Assembly: GCA_902478365.1 (NCBI GenBank)
Contig: CABSKX010000010.1
Location: 1-48,094 of the forward strand
Source of the DNA: an uncultured Collinsella sp.
Lineage (GTDB): Bacteria > Actinomycetota > Coriobacteriia > Coriobacteriales > Coriobacteriaceae
Direction: 5' to 3'
Length of the DNA stretch: 48,094 bases
The translations under genes were made by a program, and so were the position numbers. The notes below the pieces were generated by a model that worked only from the letters and a program-made list of their open reading frames with translations, had not been told where the DNA came from and ran no database searches. Positions 24,231-32,986 of this stretch are shown one piece after another; position 1 is the stretch's first letter, and each line of letters starts with the position of its first letter.

Positions 24231-24278
24231 CCCCGTTTCCAAGGTGTTCTGGGTCGACCCGGGTGCCAAACGGGCTTA

Positions 24279-24312
24279 GAATCGATTACAGCGCCTCGTC
24301 TACCTGGGGTTT
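24279..24312. repeat. Imperfect direct repeat flanking the DUF6273 module (left)
   Basis: This 34-base stretch (starts GAATCGATTACAG, contains CCTCGTCTA) recurs with about six mismatches at 27645-27678. The pair flank the two-gene module at 24389-27479 and may mark an inserted segment. Confidence 0.55.
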
Positions 24313-24388
24313 GTAATTAGCAAAGTCATGAAGGCCGATTGTTCATGAGCGGCAAACCTGAACGTAAGGCCATCACTCATAAGAGCTG

Positions 24389-27067
24389 CTATGAAAAATC
24401 TAGCCACGCCAAGAGGGCCACATCATTATTCTTTGTGCAATCCTTAGTTATCACTGACCTGTTATAACGACATAAGTAAGGAGCCTGGCCGCAGTCACTC
24501 GTGGAACCTCGAAGCCATGTTTCTGACTTTAAGCCATATCGGTCAATCTCTTGCTCACTCGGAGCAAATATGAAGTCACTCACGCCATCATGGGAGACCT
24601 TCTTCAAGAGGCTCTTTTCAGCCTTTGTGAAATGGTCACTGAGCATTTCGACGATGGTTTTCTCCCGCAATGCACAACTCGCCCAATCAACGGATTCTAT
24701 CTTGTCGTGATACTGAGTAAGCGAATGCTTTAGAACGATTAGCACTTGGTCACTTTCGATCTTTTGGACCCTCCATGTGTACGGGCAAGGTTTCTTGGCC
24801 CGCCAAATCCCGTTCGATCCGAGATTTATCTCATCGCCAACTTTAAGCATGGCAATAAAGCTTTTAACGCGCTTCATGTAGTCTGCCCGTGCTTTATTGT
24901 ATTGTTCATTTGCCGCTTTTCTGGCCTTTTCTGCCCGCAAAACGGCCTCGCGTATTTCTGCTTCCTTCTTTTCAATCTTTTCCAGCAAGAGCCGCTTTTC
25001 CTTGCCTTTGAAAAATCCTAACCTGCTCAATTCTCGTTGCATGCCCTGCTTTTCTTTTTCTAGGCTATTTGCCCTGCGCTCTTCGTATAGTTCTGAGCTT
25101 GGCTTTGATGGCTTCCCGCCAGCAAGCTTGATAAGCGCCTCGGATAGCATCGCAATTCTTGCAAGCTTTTCGCATTGAGTTTTCGACGATAGCGCACTCA
25201 AGGAACTGTGACTACTTTCTTTCCTTAAATAAAAGCCGTCTGCCTTTTCGAATTTTGCTATTGCCGAACAGAAGTCTTTTTCGGTTTTTGCGTTGTTCAT
25301 TAGCTTGGTCGCTTCCGCAAAGAAGATGCCCTTTGAACACAAGTTGGCAAGTGATCTGCTGTCCTTGAAATCACCTAGTTTCCTGAATTCGTCCCGGGCT
25401 TTCTTATAATCGCCCTCGTACATTGCTTCCTTGGCAAACGCGTATGCGCTTACGAGCGATTCCTCGGACTGCCTTTTAGCGATTGCAGTATCGTCCAACC
25501 CGGTCTGAATCCACAATGCCGGACGTACGGCTGTTATCGAAGAGTTTCCCTCCATAGTAGGAGAATCTGCCCTTCTAAAAAAGTAACATTTGCGAAAGTT
25601 ATCGTATACGGTAAATTCATAGCTGCTGGCATTGCCATCTTCGTCTACAACTCGAACATCTTTTATTTCGCGGGTACTAAGATTACGCATCCACCACTTG
25701 GTTGGGTTCTTTTCGCCTGCAATGGAACAGCGCCTGGCGCGCTCGTCCGTGAAGTACTCGTGCACCTCATCGACGCTCAATATGAAGATTCTATCTTCGA
25801 CATTTTTATCGGCATCTATGTCGCGTACTGTGGCCGTCGCTACCCTGATCCTTGCCTCTTCGGGAAGCGAACTGTAAAACTCTTCGTTAAGCCACTTTCT
25901 AAGAGAGCACTCGCTCCATGTCCCATGTCCCCACGGTCTATCACCAATGCACACTTCGGTAATCATGAGTACTCTGCCAAGATCGGCGTCGACGTCAAGA
26001 ATCCTCCATGGCACGCGGTACTCGCCAGAGCCGTTTTTCCCTTTAACCATAATTGGCTGCATGTACTTTGACGCCTCAGATCGCATGCGGTCAATCCGTG
26101 CCTCATTCCATTTGACTTTTGCTTCTGCCGCCTTAGCTTTTGCTTTTGCTTCTGCCGCCTTAGCTTTTGCTTCTCGATAATCACCTAGTTCGCAGAATGA
26201 TTTATAAGCTGATTCGTAGCAGCCGTTATCGAACGCCTTGATCGCGTTGTTATATTGCTCAGATCGCTTTCGCTCCTCTTCTTGCTTCGCCTTTTCTTCG
26301 CGCTCCTTTGCGACCCTGCTCGTTTCGGCAATTTCAGCCGCTTTGATTTCTTCCTCGCTGAAATCGCTTGTCAACGAAGAGAGGATTTTTCCATCAAAAT
26401 CAAAGTACTCGGATGCGTAGAGCAGGCCTGTGTATGCGTCTACCGAATTGAACGTAGCGCTGAAGTTGTTGCCAAAGAAAATAATCAGTTCTTGATCGCT
26501 CTCGAGCTTTGGCAAAAGAAAGAGTCCTTTGATGATCTTGCTTGAAGCAAGCGCGCCTGTTGCAAGGTCGTTAATCTTTCTTTCTAGGTTTTCCCGAAAG
26601 TCCTCATAACGCTTTTCGTCCTTAACAAACGCATCGATCAGGAAATACCTCTGTTTGCCTCCTCCTTCGGGGTTTTTCGCATCAGCGAATTCTTTATACA
26701 GGGCATCGCAAACGTTTTCGAAGCTGCCCTCGTTGAATAATCTATCGATGGATCCGCCACATATATCCATTACATGGTCGTTTCTCCATTGATCGCGGAA
26801 TAATAGCCACGAAGAGAAATCGTCGCCACTCACGCAGGAATACATCGATCTTTCGAAGCGAGCATCTGAGAGGTGCTCGCGAAATCGCTCGTATTTCGCT
26901 GCTTCGACGCGGCCCTCTTTATAGACGTCATCAAAGTCGGGCATTATCAATCTGATGATCCCCATTGCGATCGACTCGCCGTTGGGTTCGTCATAGATTT
27001 CATAAAAGAGATCAGCGAACGATAGTTTGTGCAGGTCTTTCTCTCGCTTTATGTCTGACAATTCCAT
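24389..27067 (-). CDS. Large TPR and DUF6273-like protein
   Basis: This is an 892-residue soluble protein. Residues about 1-240 are an unrecognised helical domain. Then come a charged coiled coil (AKEREEKAKQEEERKRSEQ) and a TPR-like pair (YNNAIKAFDNGCYESAYKSF). An Ala/Lys/Glu repeat encoded by tandem DNA repeats (near 26118-26176) follows. A DUF6273-like domain comes next (WGHGTWSECSLRKWLNEEFY, with AVRPALWIQ at its end). A second TPR-like pair (FAKEAMYEGDYKKARDEFRK), another coiled coil and a second, shorter DUF6273-like copy (VDWASCALREKTIVEMLSDH) complete it. DUF6273 resembles lectin/sulfatase-modifying-like folds of unknown role. The ATG at 27067 has GGAGATCGAGG upstream. AT-richer codons point to transfer. 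Confidence 0.72.
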   Translation of the reverse strand: MELSDIKREKDLHKLSFADLFYEIYDEPNGESIAMGIIRLIMPDFDDVYKEGRVEAAKYERFREHLSDARFERSMYSCVSGDDFSSWLLFRDQWRNDHVMDICGGSIDRLFNEGSFENVCDALYKEFADAKNPEGGGKQRYFLIDAFVKDEKRYEDFRENLERKINDLATGALASSKIIKGLFLLPKLESDQELIIFFGNNFSATFNSVDAYTGLLYASEYFDFDGKILSSLTSDFSEEEIKAAEIAETSRVAKEREEKAKQEEERKRSEQYNNAIKAFDNGCYESAYKSFCELGDYREAKAKAAEAKAKAKAAEAKVKWNEARIDRMRSEASKYMQPIMVKGKNGSGEYRVPWRILDVDADLGRVLMITEVCIGDRPWGHGTWSECSLRKWLNEEFYSSLPEEARIRVATATVRDIDADKNVEDRIFILSVDEVHEYFTDERARRCSIAGEKNPTKWWMRNLSTREIKDVRVVDEDGNASSYEFTVYDNFRKCYFFRRADSPTMEGNSSITAVRPALWIQTGLDDTAIAKRQSEESLVSAYAFAKEAMYEGDYKKARDEFRKLGDFKDSRSLANLCSKGIFFAEATKLMNNAKTEKDFCSAIAKFEKADGFYLRKESSHSSLSALSSKTQCEKLARIAMLSEALIKLAGGKPSKPSSELYEERRANSLEKEKQGMQRELSRLGFFKGKEKRLLLEKIEKKEAEIREAVLRAEKARKAANEQYNKARADYMKRVKSFIAMLKVGDEINLGSNGIWRAKKPCPYTWRVQKIESDQVLIVLKHSLTQYHDKIESVDWASCALREKTIVEMLSDHFTKAEKSLLKKVSHDGVSDFIFAPSEQEIDRYGLKSETWLRGSTSDCGQAPYLCRYNRSVITKDCTKNNDVALLAWLDFS

Positions 27068-27086
27068 CCTCGATCTCCGATCACGA

Positions 27087-27479
27087 TTACCTATAGCGTT
27101 TGCCGTAGTTCTTCCCATAATTCTTGTTCATCGAGTATCGCTTATCATATGGTTGTGTTCGTGGGTGCTCATGACCAGGGTTCTCAGAAGATGCTTGTTT
27201 GGACAAGCCTAAGCTTGCTCCTGCGGGGCTTCCTGAGAAGGATCCATAATGCCAAGAAGACCGTCCGTAACCGACTTTGAAACCTTTGCCATAGCTTTTC
27301 TTTGATCCCCGGCCTGATTTAAAAGTCCCGTGCATCTTCCCGACCACGGCGTTGCCGATATGCTGCGAATGGGCACGAGAATAACCTTTGGCACGATATT
27401 GCCCTGAAATCTTTCCAGAAACGAAACTCTTCGTATTCGCGGAGAACTTCCCACGATTGCCTCGGCCACCGCGTGCCAT
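27087..27479 (-). CDS. Basic Gly/Ser/Tyr-rich low-complexity protein
   Basis: This 130-residue protein is rich in Gly, Ser, Lys, Arg and Tyr (GRGNRGKFSANTKSF, YGKGFKVGYGRSSWHYG, KNYGKNYGKRYR) and lacks hydrophobic core segments. It is therefore probably disordered and nucleic-acid or wall-polymer binding. GGAGG lies 5 bases before the ATG, and a TATAAT box (minus strand, 27505-27510) lies just upstream. Its stop is 19 bases before the start of the 892-residue protein gene, so the two form an operon. No family is recognised. Confidence 0.65.
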   Translation of the reverse strand: MARGGRGNRGKFSANTKSFVSGKISGQYRAKGYSRAHSQHIGNAVVGKMHGTFKSGRGSKKSYGKGFKVGYGRSSWHYGSFSGSPAGASLGLSKQASSENPGHEHPRTQPYDKRYSMNKNYGKNYGKRYR

Positions 27480-27644
27480 AGCACCTCCAATTGCAACTGC
27501 AACCATTATATTCGAGGCAATGGTCAGTTCTATAATCAAACAGAGTGATTGACGATGAGAAAGATTGGTACATAAGGGCTATTTCATCCCCTCTATTGCT
27601 ATTCGGATAGGCTCTGGTGTCGACTCAGCACAAAAACAAACTTT

Positions 27645-27678
27645 GAATCGATTTCAGCACCTCGTCTATCAGGGGCTT
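27645..27678. repeat. Imperfect direct repeat flanking the DUF6273 module (right)
   Basis: Partner of 24279-24312 (starts GAATCGATTTCAG, contains CCTCGTCTA). It lies upstream of the promoter of the 27763 gene. Confidence 0.55.
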
Positions 27679-27762
27679 CGCAAGCAGCCGCATTGACGGT
27701 CGTTTTCAACATTCGAAGGCTATAATCATGGCGGAGACTGCGCAGGGAACGGAGGCACTGCG

Positions 27763-28065
27763 ATGATGACCGACGACGAGGCCAAGAGGCTCATGGAGTA
27801 GCACGAGATGGCCTACTTCAGGGGCGACCTCGCAATGAGCATGCCGAGCAGCCACTCCATCGACGAGATGTGGGAGATCTCCGAGGCCATGGATGCCAGC
27901 ACCGCGAAGGTCGATGCCGCCATGCGCGCCGAATTCGAGTCCCTTCCGCCGGAGGCAAAGGTGAAGCTCCTCGACATGCTCGCCGAATCCGGCGTCGAGT
28001 CGCGAGAGTGGTGGGAGAAGAACCTCTGCGGTTTCGAGGTTTCCGACTCGCCGCCCGAGAACTAG
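27763..28065 (+). CDS. Small acidic protein gene with an in-frame amber codon
   Basis: A TATAAT box (27721-27726) and a GGAGG site 8 bases before the ATG at 27763 precede MMTDDEAKRLME, then TAG at 27799-27801, then the same frame continues HEMAYFRGDLAMSMPSSHSIDEMWEIS to the stop at 28065. Without suppression the product would restart at ATG 27808 (85 residues, no good ribosome site). The protein is acidic and helical (LPPEAKVKLLDMLAESG) with no known domain. Either this is a fresh nonsense mutation or the codon is read through. A strong terminator follows. Confidence 0.5.
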
Positions 28066-28077
28066 CAGCTGGCACAC

Positions 28078-28110
28078 AGAGGCCCCGCTCGTTAATGAGC
28101 GGGGCCTCTT
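28078..28110. terminator. Strong bidirectional terminator
   Basis: Arms AGAGGCCCCGCTC (28078-28090) and GAGCGGGGCCTCT (28097-28109) are perfect 13-base complements with a 6-base loop, ending in TT. It separates the amber-codon gene from the converging VaFE fragment. Confidence 0.85.
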
Positions 28111-28141
28111 GCATCATTCGGTTTGCGAACGCTTTTCCTAG

Positions 28142-28670
28142 CTATTCGGTGCCATCGTCGTCTTCCGCGTCCCAATGGCCCTTCCTGCGCATCAACGCTA
28201 GGATGGCGATGCCGCATGCTGCAGCGGCAGCCAGGCATGCGAGCGGGATCCAGGGCACAGAGTCGCCCGTCTTGTGCAGACCGCCCTTGGGGGCCGGGCT
28301 CGTGGGCGTGACGGGCTTGTCTGCCAGGCTCACAGTCTGGCCGGCGTCGTCGATGTCGGCGTGGACCGCTACCTCGGCGCCCTCCTTGGAGACCGTCTTG
28401 AACGCCACGATGTCGTGGCCCTTGAGCGCGCTACCGTCGAACGTGAAGCTCAGGCTCACGGAGCCGGACGACTTGTCGGGGACGAACGAGGTCGTGGCTG
28501 TCACGTCCTTTCCGCCCAACTGGACGGGTTCGCCAGTCTCCTTGTCCATGAGCGTGCCGGTGACGGCGTACTCCTCCCCGGGGGTGAGGCCCTTGTAAGC
28601 GACCTCGTCGACGATGGTCGCCTCCGCGTCAGCGACGGCCTCGTGGTCGCCGTCGTCGGCGTCGGTGGAT
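28142..28670 (-). pseudogene. 3' fragment of a VaFE-repeat surface-anchored protein
   Basis: The minus-strand frame encodes the last VaFE-type repeat (EVAYKGLTPGEEYAVTGTLM, FTFDGSALKGHDIVAFKTVS, EVAVHADIDDAGQTVSL). It is followed by a Pro-rich wall spacer, a sortase-like site reading LHKTG in place of LPxTG, a membrane segment (PLACLAAAAACGIAILALM) and a charged tail. The 5' part is missing: at about 28670 the frame runs into the end of an IS3 element. Such proteins are Coriobacteria wall adhesins. Loss of the N-terminus and the altered sorting motif both mark it as dead. Confidence 0.8.
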
Positions 28671-29135
28671 TGGCTACACTGATGTGGACAGTTCCGGGAG
28701 GGGCGCAGGAGACGGGGGCCGTATATGAGGGACCCCAGGCACCCGAGGCATTTCACCGACGAGTTCAAGAGGCAGATAGTCGACCTCCACAACGCCGGCA
28801 AGCCCAAACGCGAGGCCATGGACGAGTACGCCGCGCGCCGCGGACAACCACACGTCCGAGCAGAACCGGATCCTGGAGCTCGAGCGCGAGAACCGCAGGC
28901 TCCGGACGGAGGTCGACGTCTTAAAACAAGCGGCGGCGATATGCGCTCGAAAGTGAGGGCCATAGCGGCCAACGAGGGCCGCTGCCCCATATCAGCGCAG
29001 TGCAGGCTCCTCGGCGTCGCGAGGTCGATGTACTGCTCCATGCGCTCGCGGCCCGGCCGGCCCGCCGCGCCGGACCCCGCCGCGACGGCCATGGTCGCGG
29101 CCCACGCCGCCAGCGAGGGCCGGTGGCGATATGGT
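28671..29135 (+). mobile_element. Broken IS3-family insertion sequence
   Basis: The left end probably begins near 28671 (TGGCTACACTGATGTGGACA). It carries an orfA start, MRDPRHPRHFTDEFKRQIVD, and an orfB start in another frame, MRSKVRAIAANEGRCPIS. The right part is lost after residues GRWRYG near 29135, where the sequence changes abruptly. No right inverted repeat was found. It interrupts the VaFE gene. Confidence 0.75.
28725..29135 (+). pseudogene. IS3 transposase orfA/orfB remnants
   Basis: OrfA begins at 28725 and loses an internal stretch: after EAMDEYAARRG the zinc-finger-like segment is missing, and the sense resumes in a different frame as EQNRILELERENRRLRTEV, ending with VLKQAAAICARK-stop. 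OrfB overlaps and starts at ATG 28941, but only its N-terminal 65 residues remain, without the DDE catalytic core. It is inactive. Confidence 0.75.
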
Positions 29136-29177
29136 GAGTTTTTCTCGCAAGGGGGCGCGCGGCCATGGGATTCCCGA

Positions 29178-29495
29178 TCAGATGTCGTTGCCCATGGCGC
29201 GCAGCGTCTCGTCTAGCTCGTCTTTCCTTACACGCAGAAGTCTCCCGATCCTTATGGCGGGAATCTTCTGCCGTTCGATGAGCTTGTAGACCGACGTCTT
29301 CGATACGCGCAGGTATTCCGCGATCTGCGGCACGTCCATGAGGCCGTCGGGCAGGTCGTACGTTTCGGACGTCGAGGAGGCAGCAGATCCCCGTATCTCC
29401 GCCCCGACATTCTCGTGGGTTTCGGCATCATTATCCGATATTCCAGTGCGTGCCGGGAACGCGTCGCGTGGCATCTGGAGGATGTCGTCTTTCAT
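29178..29495 (-). CDS. Excisionase-like HTH protein (second)
   Basis: This 105-residue protein has a variable acidic N-terminus and a C-terminal HTH_17 domain: LMDVPQIAEYLRVSKTSVYKLIERQKIPAIRIGRLLRVRKDELDETL. This is a standard excisionase/DNA-binding fold of about 50 residues. The start is uncertain: ATG at 29495 is chosen as a compromise, with alternatives at 29525 and 29474, and no strong ribosome site at any. No integrase follows downstream on the minus strand, where the broken IS3 lies. It is probably left over from the recombination module of unit 3. Confidence 0.7.
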   Translation of the reverse strand: MKDDILQMPRDAFPARTGISDNDAETHENVGAEIRGSAASSTSETYDLPDGLMDVPQIAEYLRVSKTSVYKLIERQKIPAIRIGRLLRVRKDELDETLRAMGNDI

Positions 29496-29799
29496 GGGAT
29501 GGCCTACCGTACTCTCGTCTCGCATCTGGTGCTCTTGGGTCGCAACGAGGCCCAAAGAGTCGTGTCTATTCGACGTAGCAAGTAGAGAGATGCCTGTTGA
29601 GAGTTGTATATGTAAAGCCACGCGGGGTGTTAGACCACGCTAAGCTACGCTAGGTCATGGTTTGGTGAAGGATTTACGCAAAGCGTTATCGACGAATGCA
29701 ACACAAAGTCACTACTATTCCAGCGCGCGCCTCGGCTATTCGTTTTGCAGTGAGAAAATAAACGCATAAATGCTAGGAATGCTACGAAAGGTTGTATCT

Positions 29800-32334
29800 A
29801 TGACAACTGTGGCGAGGCTCTCAAAGGGAACGTTCAAAAAAAGCGATATGCACGTGCATTCAAGCTCGTGCTACAGCAGAAGTTACGATGAAGAGTCTTT
29901 CCTGTCGCAGGTGCTGAATAGCGATCTCGATGTGTTGGCAGTGACTGATCATAACAACATTGATGTCGAATTGTTGGGACGGCTGCGTTCCGAGACGAAC
30001 GCAAATGGAAAGACGCTTATCGGCGGTGTCGAAATCAATATCAAGCTAAAACCATCGACAATAGCCATGTATCATCTCACCCTCGGCAATGGGAAGAAAG
30101 GTGACTACTTCCACGCCATCGTCTGGTTTGATATGGGCAAGGCTGCTGAGATGGCAGGCATAATCAAAAACCTATTTATAGATGCGATATTGAGCGACCC
30201 TAGCTCTTCAGACGAACTGACTGCAGAAAGCCTCTCCCTACTGCCAAGTAAGGCATTCTCCAAGCAGACTGAAGGAATCGCAATTTACCTCGAAGACTTT
30301 CAGGAGAAAGCATCTGCGCTCCAGCACTTCTTCATTCCCCACGAGAATAAAGACAGAAGCCTGTCCCAGTACCTACCGAATAGCTCACAAGCAAATCTGG
30401 ATTACAAGGATAGGCTCTTCTACTACAGCCATGCCATGGCAGTCGAAGGCGGAGAGAAGAGCAGAAAGCACATCTCAAAAGGTCTGGCGCACGAACTCAA
30501 CACCACGGTTGCTGCGCTTCTGTTTAGTGATGCAAAAGCACTTGGCGAAATCGGATCAAAGTTCACTTGGATAGACTTCGATGGCGACCTTGAATCACTC
30601 CTGCTTGCAATAAGTGACCCAGAAAGCCGAATTAGAACTTCGGACCAATTTCCAGCGCTGCCCCAGACAAACACCGCGGGATTCTTAAAATCAGTGTCCT
30701 TTGATGTGATTCACAACGATGGTAGCCGTCACACATCCACACTGCCCTTCGTACCGGGGTACAACGGAATTGTTGGCTCACGAGGAAGCGGCAAGACTCT
30801 GCTTGCCAGCTTGTTAGCCGGAAAGGGATTGGACACATATTCCAAGTTTGTGGATTCAGACAGCGTCAAGTTCACGACCTATGGAGGTACGCCGTCGACG
30901 GACCATCCGCAGTGCCGGTACCTTGGTCAAGGCGAGCTCGAATGTATTTTTAGGGACGGCAAATACGAGGAAATTCCATTTTTGAACGAGAGAATCTCGC
31001 CACTGAAGCAGTCTGCGGAAAGCGAGTCGAAGAAGGCGAAAAAACGTCTTAATGACGTCATCGAACTTGAGAAGAAGCTGCTACTTGCCTTCAACACAAA
31101 ATATAGTTCAGGCTTCATCCATATGGACCACCTCGACAGTGAAGTTCCTTCGGGTATCTCGATCGCAATGCCTTCGCGCCCAGACAAAGAGATTCTCAAA
31201 ATCAATCAGGCCAAGACGGATTTGGGCGAGATGCTGGAATCTCTGGAGGCTGCATCAAAAACATCAGCTTCCATATCGTTTAAAAGCACCTATCCCGAGG
31301 ATAAAGAACTTTTCGCCTCCCTGGAGACTGAAGCGCGTTCCATCGAGGGGGAGCTGTCAAAACTGAAGAGAAAGACCACTCGCCTATCTACCCTTCTGGA
31401 AGATATCGATTCTGACTGGTTCGAGAATCGCGAGCAGTTAATAACGGAGTTCTTTTCCACAGCTCGCGAATACAACAGCGAAAGCGACTCAACAGCACTT
31501 ACGCAGTACCGCGAGAAAACGCGTGAAGTAGCCGCATTTTTTGATGACCTCACCGAGCTCAGGTTTTCTCTGGAATGGCTTAACAGTGAGGCTCGAAGCG
31601 CCTACGAGAAGATACATAGCCCCATAAAACCAGTTGAACTTAAGGATGGCAAAGACTCCATCGTCATCACCATGGATTATAGCGAAGAGACGACATTCGA
31701 CGATAAGTTCGGCGAGCTCCTAAATAGCCAATCCAGCCGAGATTCCCAGACGCTTGTTGAGGCTTTTCTGCATAAATACGACAGCAATGAGATGCACGCA
31801 AGATTCAACGGAACCAAGTTCAGGGGCATGTCTAAGCAGAGTCTCAAAGAGCATTATGAAAGGTTCTTCGCTCAGCTTAACAATGCGCTTGCCGAGTCCG
31901 ATAGGCTGAAAACGGGCATAACGGTTAACGGTAAACAGGTGGACGACATGTCCCCTGGGACAAAAGCTCAGGCGCTGCTGAAGCTGTTCCTGAACGACGA
32001 GGTTATCGAGGGGAAATCGATGTACATCGTTCTAGACCAACCGGAAGACAATCTCGACGTAGCGACCATAAAAGATTTCTTAATCGACAGGTTGAAGAAG
32101 CTAAAGTTCGATATTCAACTTTTCGTAGTAAGTCATTCGGCGCCAGTCATCGTCAACGGCGACGCACGTAACGTCATCGTCTGCGAAAACGACGATGATA
32201 ATTTCAGCTACGCTCACGGCGCAATGAACGATGTAGCGATAAAGCAGAAAATTGCCGATGTCCTCGATGGCGGTGAACGGTATCTAAAGATGCGTCTAAA
32301 TAAATATAATTTTCAGGTAGGTGACGAGAGATGA
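29800..32334 (+). CDS. PHP-domain and SMC-like ATPase (TrlF type)
   Basis: This is an 844-residue protein. The N-terminal PHP phosphoesterase domain has DMHVHSSSCYS (16-26, metal ligands H18 and H20) and AVTDHNN (47-53). A P-loop ATPase follows, with Walker A GSRGSGKT at 326-333. A long coiled-coil region (about 400-640, KKAKKRLNDVIELEKKL...) leads to the signature-like MSPGTKAQALLKL near 717 and Walker B MYIVLDQPEDNLD near 742. The order is that of SMC/Rad50-like ATPases. PHP plus SMC fusions occur in defence islands and may degrade nucleic acid or nucleotides. The ATG at 29800 has GAAAGG about 9 bases upstream, better than 29770. The next gene overlaps its stop by four bases. Confidence 0.82.
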   Translation: MTTVARLSKGTFKKSDMHVHSSSCYSRSYDEESFLSQVLNSDLDVLAVTDHNNIDVELLGRLRSETNANGKTLIGGVEINIKLKPSTIAMYHLTLGNGKKGDYFHAIVWFDMGKAAEMAGIIKNLFIDAILSDPSSSDELTAESLSLLPSKAFSKQTEGIAIYLEDFQEKASALQHFFIPHENKDRSLSQYLPNSSQANLDYKDRLFYYSHAMAVEGGEKSRKHISKGLAHELNTTVAALLFSDAKALGEIGSKFTWIDFDGDLESLLLAISDPESRIRTSDQFPALPQTNTAGFLKSVSFDVIHNDGSRHTSTLPFVPGYNGIVGSRGSGKTLLASLLAGKGLDTYSKFVDSDSVKFTTYGGTPSTDHPQCRYLGQGELECIFRDGKYEEIPFLNERISPLKQSAESESKKAKKRLNDVIELEKKLLLAFNTKYSSGFIHMDHLDSEVPSGISIAMPSRPDKEILKINQAKTDLGEMLESLEAASKTSASISFKSTYPEDKELFASLETEARSIEGELSKLKRKTTRLSTLLEDIDSDWFENREQLITEFFSTAREYNSESDSTALTQYREKTREVAAFFDDLTELRFSLEWLNSEARSAYEKIHSPIKPVELKDGKDSIVITMDYSEETTFDDKFGELLNSQSSRDSQTLVEAFLHKYDSNEMHARFNGTKFRGMSKQSLKEHYERFFAQLNNALAESDRLKTGITVNGKQVDDMSPGTKAQALLKLFLNDEVIEGKSMYIVLDQPEDNLDVATIKDFLIDRLKKLKFDIQLFVVSHSAPVIVNGDARNVIVCENDDDNFSYAHGAMNDVAIKQKIADVLDGGERYLKMRLNKYNFQVGDER

Positions 32335-32729
32335 TTTCGTGTGATGAAGCTGGCAATATAGTCATCAGAATTAACAATGCCGCATATGACCTTTCGAATT
32401 CAAATCAGTATGCAGACTTTCTACTTTGGGTGACTTCGCCTGTGGAGAACGCAATACCTGACGAAGGTGCAACACCTGACGAGGATGCAGCGCCAGATGA
32501 GAATGAGGCACCTGGTAATAATTCGACCATAGATGCCGATGCGTTTAAGGTTGATGACGACATTCCAGAGGAGCATCGTGCGAAAGCATCCCGATATGCA
32601 GAATTTCTTGTAGAGTACGCGAGCAGAAGACAGGACAAGCTAACTGAAATGGCTAAAACACTCACGACAGAGCAGCGGGAAAATGAGATCCAGGCGTTTA
32701 TCAAGCGCTTGAAGAGTGAAGAAGCATAG
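32331..32729 (+). CDS. Small acidic partner of the PHP-ATPase
   Basis: This 132-residue protein starts in an ATGA overlap with the PHP-ATPase stop, so it is translationally coupled. The N-terminus (MISCDEAGNIVIRINNAAYD) looks like a small beta-hairpin fold. The middle is an acidic Pro-Asp-Glu repeat (PDEGATPDEDAAPDENEAP), and the C-terminus is a helix (RQDKLTEMAKTLTTEQRENE). No family is recognised. A regulatory or recruiting subunit of the ATPase is a reasonable inference from coupling. Confidence 0.7.
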   Translation: MISCDEAGNIVIRINNAAYDLSNSNQYADFLLWVTSPVENAIPDEGATPDEDAAPDENEAPGNNSTIDADAFKVDDDIPEEHRAKASRYAEFLVEYASRRQDKLTEMAKTLTTEQRENEIQAFIKRLKSEEA

Positions 32730-32986
32730 GCCCAAGACGCTGCTTTGTGGATATGCGGTCAATGTAGTCACCCAAGATGTGAGTATGTGCGTTTCCCCAG
32801 TTCAGCGCTGTCACTCTTCACTCGCAATTTTTCACTCTTGGGTCGGGGAGTGCCCCGCCCCATTCGCGCCGTTTCAGCTCATGTAGTCAGTGCCGGCTAC
32901 ATGGTGACTACACGGTTTTCGAGATAGGAGAGTAGAGGAAATTCCAGCTCACCTGCCCTGCTGACTACATGAAAACGGGCAATGCA
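32730..32986. repeat. Right arm of island with four ATGTAGTCA sites
   Basis: No gene is present. The 9-mer ATGTAGTCA occurs at 32762-32770 and 32881-32889, and its reverse complement TGACTACAT at 32962-32970, with a one-base variant TGACTACAC at 32905-32913. All lie within 209 bases and end 17 bases before the att core. Such clusters are typical of integrase arm-type or excisionase sites. A CGGGG/CCCCG hairpin lies near 32844-32857. Confidence 0.65.
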
